Source: Balneolaceae bacterium (GTDB lineage Bacteria > Bacteroidota > Rhodothermia > Balneolales > Balneolaceae). Taken from it: a stretch of DNA of 10,742 nucleotides. The translations under genes were made by a program, and so were the position numbers. The notes under the pieces are model-generated. The model searched no databases. It saw only the letters and a list, made by a program, of their open reading frames with translations, and was not told the DNA's origin. How positions within the stretch are numbered: the first letter of the stretch is position 1; every line of letters starts with the position of its first letter. The DNA lies in NCBI GenBank assembly GCA_007123985.1, contig SLGA01000043.1, positions 1 to 10,742 on the forward strand, written 5' to 3'. Of the stretch, positions 1 through 7,239 are shown piece by piece.

Positions 1-490
1 TAAGCGCTGCGGCGATCGGGTCGATGTCCAGGATACTTCCCAAAAATATTCCTGCTCCCTGTGTAAAATATGTAACGATAGCGATCGTAAACATAAGATT
101 GGCAATGGCACTTAATAGCCTTGCTGTATTACCCTGTTTGCCACTGCCAAACCTAAGTTTCATCCACTCGGCCACTGTCATTACCTGAGCACGCCGGTTC
201 CATTTGCCCATGAAAATCATCAAAAATGCCATGATTAAAACCATGCCGCCTCTGATCTCTATAAACAACCCCTGAACCCCAATTGCATAGATAAAAGCAA
301 CTATAATGAGTGTTCCTGCAACATCGAGGTTGGAAGCCATACCACTCGAACCCAATGCCCACCACGACATATTTCTGTTCCCTAAAAAGTAACTTTCGGG
401 GTTTTTACCTGCTTTTCTTTGCGCATACAAGCCTATGCTGATGAGAAAAATCAGATAAACTGCAATAATCAGGTAATCAATAGCATGCAT
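1..490 (-). CDS. Sodium:solute symporter (SSS family), N-terminal part, cut by window edge
   Basis: This would be an inner-membrane cotransporter taking up a small solute with sodium. Translating the minus strand from the ATG at 488-490 gives 163 open codons that run off base 1. Residues 6-23 form a hydrophobic first membrane segment. The block around residues 34-60 (YFLGNRNMSWWALGSSGMAS, then NLDVAGT) is the conserved region between TM1 and TM2 of SSS proteins. Further hydrophobic stretches follow (VAFIYAIGVQGLF; MVLIMAFLMIFMG). The family is usually about 500 residues, so roughly a third is visible. An in-frame TAA upstream with no ATG between supports this start. It lies 89 bases downstream of the lipoprotein gene on the same strand, probably in one operon, so it may import a sugar or glycoside released by that protein. 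The substrate cannot be assigned. The family call is firm. Confidence 0.88.
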   Translation of the reverse strand, partial: MHAIDYLIIAVYLIFLISIGLYAQRKAGKNPESYFLGNRNMSWWALGSSGMASNLDVAGTLIIVAFIYAIGVQGLFIEIRGGMVLIMAFLMIFMGKWNRRAQVMTVAEWMKLRFGSGKQGNTARLLSAIANLMFTIAIVTYFTQGAGIFLGSILDIDPIAAAL

Positions 491-579
491 GCAGCGTGGT
501 AACTGATTGGTTAAAGTTTAGAACCAAGGCTCATAGAAACAAGTGTTGAATATGCAAAATAGCCACTTCAAATTCCCAA

Positions 580-1767
580 TTATTCACGGTATGGTAAACG
601 AGCAGGCTCATGGTAAATCGATTCAAATATGGCGTCGCCAAGATATTCGTTGTTTTCGTGCAGACCTTCGTAGAAAAAATAGACCTCGCCGTCTATTCCA
701 AGATCACGATGTAAGCGAAGTGCCTGATTTACATACTCCGGCCCGTTATAGCGTTCACCAACTTTAATCAGTATACCAGGTGCGTGAAAAATTGGCTGAT
801 CTCTCCCCTCTCTCAGTTCACGCTCTTCCATAGCCTGCAGAAAATGATCCTGAGTTTCTAAGAGTGTAGCTGTGTATGCGTCAATTTCGTATCGGTAAAC
901 CTGGGGGTGGATAATATCCACAATTCCCCGACGTATCCATTCGGGCCAGTCTTGCAGATATTCATACTTCGACCAATCGTACGGGCTTGGCGAAAAAGAG
1001 ACAATCAAATCTCTGTCGTATGCTTTTACCATCTCGAATAGCTCTTCACCGAAGTTGGTAAGCCTGTCGGCTTTCCATTGTAAAAACGGTTCCTCAAGAT
1101 GGTTCGCAGGAGGATCTACACCAAATTCTGAACGGTAAAGTTCCCGGGTATAATCGGAATATCCACCTTCTGCGGGGAGCGCAGGAAGGCGGTCATCACC
1201 CTGAATACCATCGATATCATAATTCTCAATTACCTCCGCAATCAGTTTGAGCATAAATTCCTGCACTTCGTAATGAAATGCGTTCATCCATTCAAAGCCG
1301 TTTTTGGTTAACAAATTGCCCTCTGCATCTTTTGCCGCCCAGTGAGGGTATGCCTCCAGAATATGACCACCTCCAAGGTTATGCGAGCTTGCAAATCCAT
1401 ATTCAAACCATGGAATTACCTCAATATCATGCTCTCTTGCAAGTTCAATCAAATCTTGTAGTGCATCCCTTCCCGGTTCATCAAAATCGGGATGTACCCG
1501 AAACTCTTCACCAAAGTATTCTGCCATCACATCACTTGGGTATAGTGTATAACCGGCATTCCAAACAACAGGAAATATCACATTAAACCCCCGTTCTGCA
1601 AGGTAGTTGATCGCCACTTCACTATTGGTTCTGCTGAACATCACTTCAGAATCAACATTTGTGATCCAGACACCACGAATTTCCAAGAGTTCACCTGCCG
1701 TGTCTGCCTCTGTGCTGCAAGAACTTATCAAAACAGTAAATAACAAAAGAAGCACAGTAAATCGCAT
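580..1767 (-). CDS. Glycoside hydrolase-like lipoprotein, GHL10/DUF187 family
   Basis: This is a 395-residue protein resembling the glycosyl-hydrolase-like 10 (DUF187) TIM-barrel family, whose members are thought to act on polysaccharides but are mostly uncharacterised. Residues 1-17 are a lipoprotein signal peptide: hydrophobic core LLLLFTVL and lipobox ISSC with the acylated Cys at 17, so the mature protein is tethered outside the cytoplasmic membrane. Family marks are RGVWITNVDS (31-40) at the first strand, the acidic DGIQGDDR (186-193), SFSPSPYDW (257-265), and GIVDIIHPQVYRY (281-293). The barrel appears to end at GEVYFFYEGL (360-369). Asp186, Asp191 and Asp192 are candidate active-site acids (inference). 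It lies upstream of the symporter gene and is read from the divergent promoter carrying a LacI-type operator, so it is probably sugar-regulated. Substrate unknown. Confidence 0.85.
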   Translation of the reverse strand: MRFTVLLLLFTVLISSCSTEADTAGELLEIRGVWITNVDSEVMFSRTNSEVAINYLAERGFNVIFPVVWNAGYTLYPSDVMAEYFGEEFRVHPDFDEPGRDALQDLIELAREHDIEVIPWFEYGFASSHNLGGGHILEAYPHWAAKDAEGNLLTKNGFEWMNAFHYEVQEFMLKLIAEVIENYDIDGIQGDDRLPALPAEGGYSDYTRELYRSEFGVDPPANHLEEPFLQWKADRLTNFGEELFEMVKAYDRDLIVSFSPSPYDWSKYEYLQDWPEWIRRGIVDIIHPQVYRYEIDAYTATLLETQDHFLQAMEERELREGRDQPIFHAPGILIKVGERYNGPEYVNQALRLHRDLGIDGEVYFFYEGLHENNEYLGDAIFESIYHEPARLPYRE

Positions 1768-1812
1768 GACAATTGGATTGAAGCTAAAATTTATGAGCAG
1801 ATATCAGATCAG

Positions 1813-1841
1813 ATTATACATTCTGAACACATTAAACACAA
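1813..1841 (-). promoter_or_regulatory. Predicted promoter for the GHL10 lipoprotein gene
   Basis: On the minus strand there is a perfect TATAAT (1813-1818). A weak -35-like TTGTGT (1836-1841) lies 17 bases away. This puts the transcription start near 1806, about 40 bases before the ATG at 1767. The -35 edge touches the operator palindrome at 1841, so a bound repressor would be expected to block polymerase. Bacteroidota-type promoters often use a different consensus, so this rests on pattern only. Confidence 0.5.
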
Positions 1842-1860
1842 TTTGGGAGCGCTCCCAAAT
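1841..1860. promoter_or_regulatory. LacI-family operator, perfect 20-bp palindrome
   Basis: ATTTGGGAGCGCTCCCAAAT is a perfect inverted repeat with the central CG pair typical of LacI/GalR-family operators. Its 14-bp core TGGGAGCGCTCCCA matches, from memory, the operator of the Streptomyces cellobiose repressor CebR. It sits between the divergent lipoprotein (start 1767) and HAD (start 1953) genes and next to the predicted minus-strand promoter, so one repressor could control both arms. No LacI-type gene lies in the window. The palindrome is certain; the class of regulator is inferred. Confidence 0.8.
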
Positions 1861-1873
1861 ATTTGAATATACT
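1843..1873 (+). promoter_or_regulatory. Possible promoter for the HAD-GH38 transcript
   Basis: A TATACT hexamer at 1868-1873 could be a -10 element, with TTGGGA (1843-1848) inside the operator as a poor -35. The 19-base spacer is long, so this is weak. It is listed because the rightward operon must start somewhere in 1768-1952 and this is the best candidate seen. If correct, the operator covers the -35 of this promoter and abuts that of the opposite one. Confidence 0.25.
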
Positions 1874-1952
1874 TGCTTATCTGCGTCGAAGTCGCTATCA
1901 ATGCTTACCAAACAAGTTAAATTACTGCTACAGACATTGAAGTATTCTAACC

Positions 1953-3221
1953 ATGGCCAACAACGTATTTAAAAAATCAAACCTCCAATCCGGCGAAATG
2001 GCTTACAAGTATTACGCCAGAGTAGAAAACCCTTCTTCAGTATTCCCTGGATTTGAGATTTTGCCACTTGCTGATCCCATTACTTCATTTTCGAAAAACC
2101 CACTTGCATTTTTAATGGATATGGATGGTACCACCACCACTACAGAAACACTCTGTTTGTATGCACTCGAAGATGCTATTCGAAAAGCCATTGGCAGGCA
2201 AAGCTGGGCTGGTCTTGTTCCTGATATCGATTACCCAAACATAATTGGCAACAGTACCACAAAGCATGTTGAGTATCTTGTAGAAAAATATCAGCCATTG
2301 TTTAACATGAATACCCTTTTCAAGCATTATCTTGAATCTGCAAGGTGGACCATTGAAGAGTGCCGCGATAAAAACAGACGAATACAGGCGGAGAAAAACC
2401 TCGTGTTTAATGGGTTGGGCAATGGGTCAAATATGCCAAATTCGATACCTGAAACGTTAAAAACTTTCGAAGGCAAGGTAAGAGCCTGTTCGGATATCTA
2501 TTATCATACCTATCACCTGATTCTCAACGCCATTGAAGTCGGTGATGATACATACATCGAAAAACTTCCGGGATTTGATTCCTCTGAAAGGCTGATCAAA
2601 CCGATGCCCGCTGTTGCTGCTACGCTTGCCATCTTAAAAGGAGACCTTGGCAGGGAAGCAGAAAATCTGGCTTTAGTTAATCCCTCTGAACATATCGGCA
2701 CCGAATCTGCTAAAGCAGCTAAAGAAACACTTGCAGGGCTTGGAGATTATTTTGCTAAACATCCTGTGAAGGTTGCCCTCGTTACATCTTCCATCAAATT
2801 TGAAGCAGATATCGTAATGAATCAGGTTTTTAAAGTTATAAACGATGAAATTAAAAACTGGCCCGTTTCTCAATCTTGCCGGCATAAACTTCAGCACAGA
2901 TTTTCAGCACCGGCCAACTGCTATGATGCATTTATTACTGCCAATGATGCTACTGAAATGCGGCTTAAACCACACCGCGATTTATATTCTACGGCACTTC
3001 AAGTACTGCAAATATCACCTGACAATTTTGATGCGGTAGCGGGTTTTGAAGATAGTGAAAGTGGCTCCATTGCACTACGGGCCGCTGGAGTTGGCCTCAC
3101 AGTTGCACTGCCATTTTTAGAGTCTGCCAATCACAATTTCGATGCTGCAAGCATGGTTATCAAAGGTGGCCTTCCCCATGTGCTGATAAATCATAAGCTC
3201 TTCATGTCTAACATTCTTTAA
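1953..3221 (+). CDS. HAD-superfamily hydrolase with a very large cap insert
   Basis: This 422-residue protein carries all four haloacid-dehalogenase motifs. Motif I is LMDMDGT with the nucleophile Asp56 and general acid/base Asp58. Motif II is LVTSS (277-281 region). Motif III is Lys339 in RLKPHRD. Motif IV is GFEDSESG with Glu366/Asp367. Such proteins normally act as phosphatases or phosphomutases through an aspartyl-phosphate. Motif II follows motif I by about 220 residues, far more than in common C1-capped phosphatases (about 220 residues in total), so it has a large, mostly helical cap of its own. About 50 residues also precede motif I. The ATG at 1953 was kept; Met17 (MAYKYYARVEN) is an alternative, since neither has a clear ribosome site. 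Its stop is 24 bases before the GH38 start, so the two are probably co-transcribed. Dephosphorylation of a sugar phosphate in the same pathway is an inference; the substrate is unknown. Confidence 0.82.
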   Translation: MANNVFKKSNLQSGEMAYKYYARVENPSSVFPGFEILPLADPITSFSKNPLAFLMDMDGTTTTTETLCLYALEDAIRKAIGRQSWAGLVPDIDYPNIIGNSTTKHVEYLVEKYQPLFNMNTLFKHYLESARWTIEECRDKNRRIQAEKNLVFNGLGNGSNMPNSIPETLKTFEGKVRACSDIYYHTYHLILNAIEVGDDTYIEKLPGFDSSERLIKPMPAVAATLAILKGDLGREAENLALVNPSEHIGTESAKAAKETLAGLGDYFAKHPVKVALVTSSIKFEADIVMNQVFKVINDEIKNWPVSQSCRHKLQHRFSAPANCYDAFITANDATEMRLKPHRDLYSTALQVLQISPDNFDAVAGFEDSESGSIALRAAGVGLTVALPFLESANHNFDAASMVIKGGLPHVLINHKLFMSNIL

Positions 3222-3245
3222 TATTCACTCCCAATTTTTTTTACC

Positions 3246-6035
3246 ATGCAAAAAAGCAAAGTTTTTCATGTAATCTCGAACACCCACTGGGATCGTGAAT
3301 GGCGGTTTCCTTATCAACGAAATCGCCAAATGCTTGTTGAAATGATGGATGAAGTACTTCAAATACTTGAAACAGAACCTGATTATCGTGCATACCACCT
3401 TGATAGTCAAAGTATAATGGTAAAAGACTATCTGGAAGCAAGGCCGGGAAAAAAAGAGCAACTAATTAAGTTTGTTGAACAAAAAAGACTTTTTATAGGA
3501 CCTTGGTACACCCTGCCGGATCAGTATATGGTTGGCGGTGAAAACCTTGTACGCAATTTACTTAGAGGCCACGAGGTAAGTGCACAATATGGTGGTGTCT
3601 CTAAAATTGGTTACACACCGTTTTCCTGGGGGCAGATTTCTCAACTGCCTCAGTTATACAGGCAGTTTGGAGTACATCTTATCATGTTTTACAGAGGTAT
3701 TAACTCTCTGGACAGCCCAAAGGCTGAATTCATCTGGCAGGGAGCTGACGGTACCAAAGCACTTTCCTCCCGATTTTCTACCTGGCCGCGATACAATTTC
3801 TATTTCTATATATACAGACCGGTAGTGCACGGGGAAATGCCCGCTGATATAGAACAGACCTGGAATGAGGGAGGCACACCATTCCATTTTGCTGATCCTG
3901 AACAAGTTGAGGAAGATTACTTTATGAGCCGTTTTAAAGATGGCTATACAGAAGAAAATATCCGGGATTCCGTCCAAAAAATTATCAGCGATCAAGCCGA
4001 TGATTTTACAACAAAGCACGTAATTTGGATGGAGGGGCACGATTCAAGCGGCCCAAATGCAAAAACTGTTAAGTTACTCAAAGATATCAAGAATGAATTC
4101 CCGGAACTTGATGTACGCCATAGTACCCTGGAAGATTATGCAAAAGCTCTGGCGGAAGAAGCAGACACCAATTCGTTGCCTGTTGTAAACGGGGAAAGGC
4201 GTAGTGCACAATTCGACAGGAACAGTTCCAATTTATACGGATATGCACTTTCAGCACGAATGTACCTAAAACAAGCCAATTTTAACACAGAGCGGTGGTT
4301 GCAATATATAGCCGAGCCGATGAACTCGCTAATGGGCCTATGCCAAATGGATATTTTTGACCGATATCCTGAGATGGCTTGGGATCTTCTAATCCAAAAT
4401 TCTGCTCATGATTCAATCGGTGGTTGCAGTCTCGATCGCATTCATGAAGATATGATGATGCGTTTTCAACATGCAGAAGAGATTTCACGAGGCATGACCG
4501 ATCGCGCCATACGCCACCTTGCCCAACAGATCGATCTGTCAGATTCACCGGAAGAGTCTATCTATCTTGTTGTGGTTAATACCACTCTGTTTGCAAGAAA
4601 TGAAATTACTGAAGCCTTTGTGGATGTACCCAAAACAGTAGATAAAGGCAGCATTAAGCTGATTGATAAAAACGGCAGTGAACTTCCATTTCAGCTGATT
4701 GAGCGAACCTACGTACAACCGGTACTTGAGCAGATGATAAACCGACCCATGTACTATGATATGGTTCGCTACAATCTCTGGCTGAAAACCGGTGATGTTC
4801 CGGGAATAGGTTTCAATACTATTCGGGTTGAGCCTGTTCAAGAAACAGGAAAATTACACCCAAATATTGGGTTGAAAGATGAAGGTTTACCGGTGCTCGA
4901 GAATGAACATCTTACCATCACTTTTAATGATAACGGCACATTTAACATTACAGACAAACATCGGGATCGCACATTCAGCAACCAGGGCTGGATCTTTGAT
5001 GAAGGCGAAGCTGGCCATGCCTGGGTGCATGAAGCCATCGCCCCTTTTGTTGACACACGCAACAGCCTACCTAACATTACAGTTGCCGAAAATGGACCTC
5101 TTTCAGCTACTGTAAAGATTGAACATATACTTCAGCTCTCGCCTTCATTATCGCACAGAAAGAGCAAAAGTGGTGCCACAGTTGATGTTCCGGTAATAAT
5201 CAGAATCTCCCTGAATAGTGGGCAAAAATGGCCTGAAATTAATGTTGAAACAGATAACCGGGCTGAAAGCCATCGCATGCGAATGATGTTTCCGCTTGGG
5301 TTGAATGCCGATTACTCATTTGGTGAAGGGCAGTATGATGTGGTTCCGCGCTCAACCAACCGTATCGATAGCATTGACTGGATTGAGCAGCCGATGTACG
5401 ATTACCCGATGCACCACTTTGTGGATGTTTCGAATGATGATGAGGGAGTGGCCGTGCTTGTTGACGGGCTCAAAGAGTACGAGGTTTTAGATGACGCTGA
5501 ACAGACGCTGGCAATCACACTTTTCCGCTCCTTTGAATACCGGATTCCGGTCTCTTCTGATGTTGATTATTCGCATATGAAAGGAACACAATGCCTCGGG
5601 AAACAGAAGTTCCGAATGGCTTTTTATCCGCACAGAGGGAATTGGAGAACTGGTGATGTGTACCGAGAAGCATTTGCTTTCAATTACAATCTACGGCTGT
5701 TTGAAACAGGCAGAACTGAAGGCACCATAAAACCAGGATCTTCTTTTATTTCTGTTGACTCCCCTGATCTCATCTTCAGCTGCTTTAAAAAGGCTGAGGG
5801 AGATTTTGTAAATGAAAATGGCGAAACAGACAGTGGTTTAAAATTTGTACTTCGCCTGTATAATCCAGCCGACCATAATACAAAGGGGGTAATTGAACTC
5901 TTTAGAGAAATAAAAAAGGCAGAGCTGATAACACTGGAAGAGGTGAATGTTTCAGATATTAAGGTTGAGAACGGGAATACGTTTAAAATCAGTGCCAAAC
6001 CAAAGGAGATCGTTTCGGTCCGGCTAACGTTTTAG
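3246..6035 (+). CDS. GH38 alpha-mannosidase-like protein with altered active-site motif
   Basis: At 929 residues it has the length and layout of bacterial GH38 alpha-mannosidases. It has an N-terminal catalytic barrel starting with NTHWDREW (12-19), a helical middle domain (about 320-450, with AEPMNSL at 356-362 and SAHDSIGGCS at 386-395), and beta-sandwich domains to the end. Three expected zinc ligands are visible: His14, Asp16 and His388. The region WMEGHDSSGP (261-270) is the usual conserved loop with an acidic residue, Asp266. The motif that normally carries the nucleophile and fourth zinc ligand (GY-x-P-D-x-FGH) reads GYTPFSWGQ at 122-130: Phe126 replaces Asp and Gln130 replaces His. 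Either the chemistry differs or the residue is supplied elsewhere. No signal peptide is evident, so it is probably cytoplasmic and acts on imported oligosaccharides or glycosides. It follows the HAD gene closely, and its stop lies 3 bases from that of the convergent AGE gene. Confidence 0.88.
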   Translation: MQKSKVFHVISNTHWDREWRFPYQRNRQMLVEMMDEVLQILETEPDYRAYHLDSQSIMVKDYLEARPGKKEQLIKFVEQKRLFIGPWYTLPDQYMVGGENLVRNLLRGHEVSAQYGGVSKIGYTPFSWGQISQLPQLYRQFGVHLIMFYRGINSLDSPKAEFIWQGADGTKALSSRFSTWPRYNFYFYIYRPVVHGEMPADIEQTWNEGGTPFHFADPEQVEEDYFMSRFKDGYTEENIRDSVQKIISDQADDFTTKHVIWMEGHDSSGPNAKTVKLLKDIKNEFPELDVRHSTLEDYAKALAEEADTNSLPVVNGERRSAQFDRNSSNLYGYALSARMYLKQANFNTERWLQYIAEPMNSLMGLCQMDIFDRYPEMAWDLLIQNSAHDSIGGCSLDRIHEDMMMRFQHAEEISRGMTDRAIRHLAQQIDLSDSPEESIYLVVVNTTLFARNEITEAFVDVPKTVDKGSIKLIDKNGSELPFQLIERTYVQPVLEQMINRPMYYDMVRYNLWLKTGDVPGIGFNTIRVEPVQETGKLHPNIGLKDEGLPVLENEHLTITFNDNGTFNITDKHRDRTFSNQGWIFDEGEAGHAWVHEAIAPFVDTRNSLPNITVAENGPLSATVKIEHILQLSPSLSHRKSKSGATVDVPVIIRISLNSGQKWPEINVETDNRAESHRMRMMFPLGLNADYSFGEGQYDVVPRSTNRIDSIDWIEQPMYDYPMHHFVDVSNDDEGVAVLVDGLKEYEVLDDAEQTLAITLFRSFEYRIPVSSDVDYSHMKGTQCLGKQKFRMAFYPHRGNWRTGDVYREAFAFNYNLRLFETGRTEGTIKPGSSFISVDSPDLIFSCFKKAEGDFVNENGETDSGLKFVLRLYNPADHNTKGVIELFREIKKAELITLEEVNVSDIKVENGNTFKISAKPKEIVSVRLTF

Positions 6036-6038
6036 AAG

Positions 6039-7211
6039 CTAAACAGTTTTTTCAAGCTCTCCCAACATTTGCCAGCAGTAGAATAATGCTCGCGGTACGT
6101 GGAAACACCCCTTGTATGGCCCGCCCTTGAACCGGTGTGTTATTTCCCCCCTGCGATTGGTGTACCCATACCACTCTCCAAACACTTTATCCGAAAAGTG
6201 GGTAAAAGAGTAGTCTGTAACTTCGGTGAAACTGTCCCAATCCTCTTTCAATCCAAACAACTTAACGTTTTGCAAGTGAGCTACCATCGCCTCACAATGC
6301 GGCCACCAGAGTTTCATATCCCATTCAAGTTGCAAAGGCGAATACCCCTCATAATCCAAAAAATAAAAAATACCGCCATACTCCTTGTCCCACCCCTTGC
6401 TATACGACCATCGCACCATCTTCGCAGCGGTCTCGGCCAGTTCGGCATCTTGTTTTTTTTGCGCCCAGTTTTGTAAAAACCAACCGGCTTCTATGGCATG
6501 TCCGGGATTGAGAACACGTCCATCCGAATTGTTGATGTATCCGCCATCCGGAGTTACAGTTTCGAAAACCACTTGCCGTTGACGATCAACATGAAGCAAA
6601 ATTCGATCAATACACCGGTCAACTTCAGCATTGTAGCGGCTGTAATCTCCATGGGTTACCTCTTCAATAAGGTTCAGTAATATCATAGGGATTGCAAGTG
6701 ACTGAGCCGCGATTTCACCTTCGTAAACTGGCCGGCCAACTTTAGTAAGATCTTCTGACCAATCCCAAATCTTTGCGAGTTGTAATTCTGCCATCTTCTG
6801 ATATTTTGACTCACCCGAGGCATTCGCGTATCCTGCAAGTGCCATTACATAAAAGCACTCAGAAAAAATCTTTCTCTGCATGTAAATTGGTCTGCCGTCT
6901 TCTGTCAACGAAAAGTACACCCTTCCATCTTCCCGAACTGCGTTATTCGTGAGAAACTTCACACCTTCATAGGCAATTTCAAGCCATTGGCTTTTCTGAT
7001 CACTCTCGAAAAGTTTACTGAACATCCATGCCTGCCTGCCTTGCAACCAGATATGTTTACGTGTATCATAAACAGAACCGTCACGATCAAGACAATTGTA
7101 ATATCCGCCATTTTTTTCGTCAATGGAGTGATTCTCCCAAAATGGGATCACACACTCAAACAGCTCATTTTCGAGCAATAGTCTGTAAAAGCCGATCTTT
7201 TCTTTTGTCAC
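6039..7211 (-). CDS. N-acylglucosamine 2-epimerase (AGE) family protein
   Basis: This 390-residue protein has the (alpha/alpha)6-barrel pattern and usual length of the AGE/renin-binding-protein family, which epimerises C2 of N-acetylglucosamine/N-acetylmannosamine, or of free or disaccharide glucose and mannose. Key residues are in place: Arg59 in WLQGRQAWMF, His238 in NPGHAIEAGW, Glu307 beside His305 in WWPHCEAM, and His371 in GCFHVPRAL. These correspond to the Arg, His, Glu and His reported as essential in the cyanobacterial enzyme (from memory). The start is GTG at 7209-7211. An in-frame TAA lies two codons before it, and the next Met is inside the conserved QAWMF motif, so GTG is nearly forced. 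No signal peptide, so cytoplasmic. It is 28 bases downstream of the DUF4434 gene, likely one transcript. Which sugar it epimerises cannot be told; next to a GH38 gene, mannose or ManNAc is plausible. Confidence 0.9.
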   Translation of the reverse strand: MTKEKIGFYRLLLENELFECVIPFWENHSIDEKNGGYYNCLDRDGSVYDTRKHIWLQGRQAWMFSKLFESDQKSQWLEIAYEGVKFLTNNAVREDGRVYFSLTEDGRPIYMQRKIFSECFYVMALAGYANASGESKYQKMAELQLAKIWDWSEDLTKVGRPVYEGEIAAQSLAIPMILLNLIEEVTHGDYSRYNAEVDRCIDRILLHVDRQRQVVFETVTPDGGYINNSDGRVLNPGHAIEAGWFLQNWAQKKQDAELAETAAKMVRWSYSKGWDKEYGGIFYFLDYEGYSPLQLEWDMKLWWPHCEAMVAHLQNVKLFGLKEDWDSFTEVTDYSFTHFSDKVFGEWYGYTNRRGEITHRFKGGPYKGCFHVPRALFYCWQMLGELEKTV

Positions 7212-7239
7212 GATGGGTTAGGTTAAATAAGATTTTCAC

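Noticed and set aside
153..365. 70-codon minus-strand open frame
   Set aside because: It is a shifted frame inside the symporter gene, whose own frame gives clear SSS membrane segments and motifs.
507..527. TTGGTT/AACCAA inverted repeat between the lipoprotein and symporter genes, considered as a terminator or attenuator
   Set aside because: The stem is only 6 bp and AT-containing, the loop is 9 bases, and no T-run follows on either strand, so it is probably chance.
1607..1972. 121-codon plus-strand open frame running through the lipoprotein start and the operator
   Set aside because: It overlaps a well-supported gene on the other strand and the promoter region, and its translation looks like no protein family.
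3654..4040. 128-codon minus-strand open frame inside the GH38 gene
   Set aside because: Antisense shadow; the GH38 frame explains this stretch with conserved motifs.
6099..6476. 125-codon plus-strand open frame inside the AGE gene
   Set aside because: Antisense shadow of conserved AGE sequence, with no recognisable domain.
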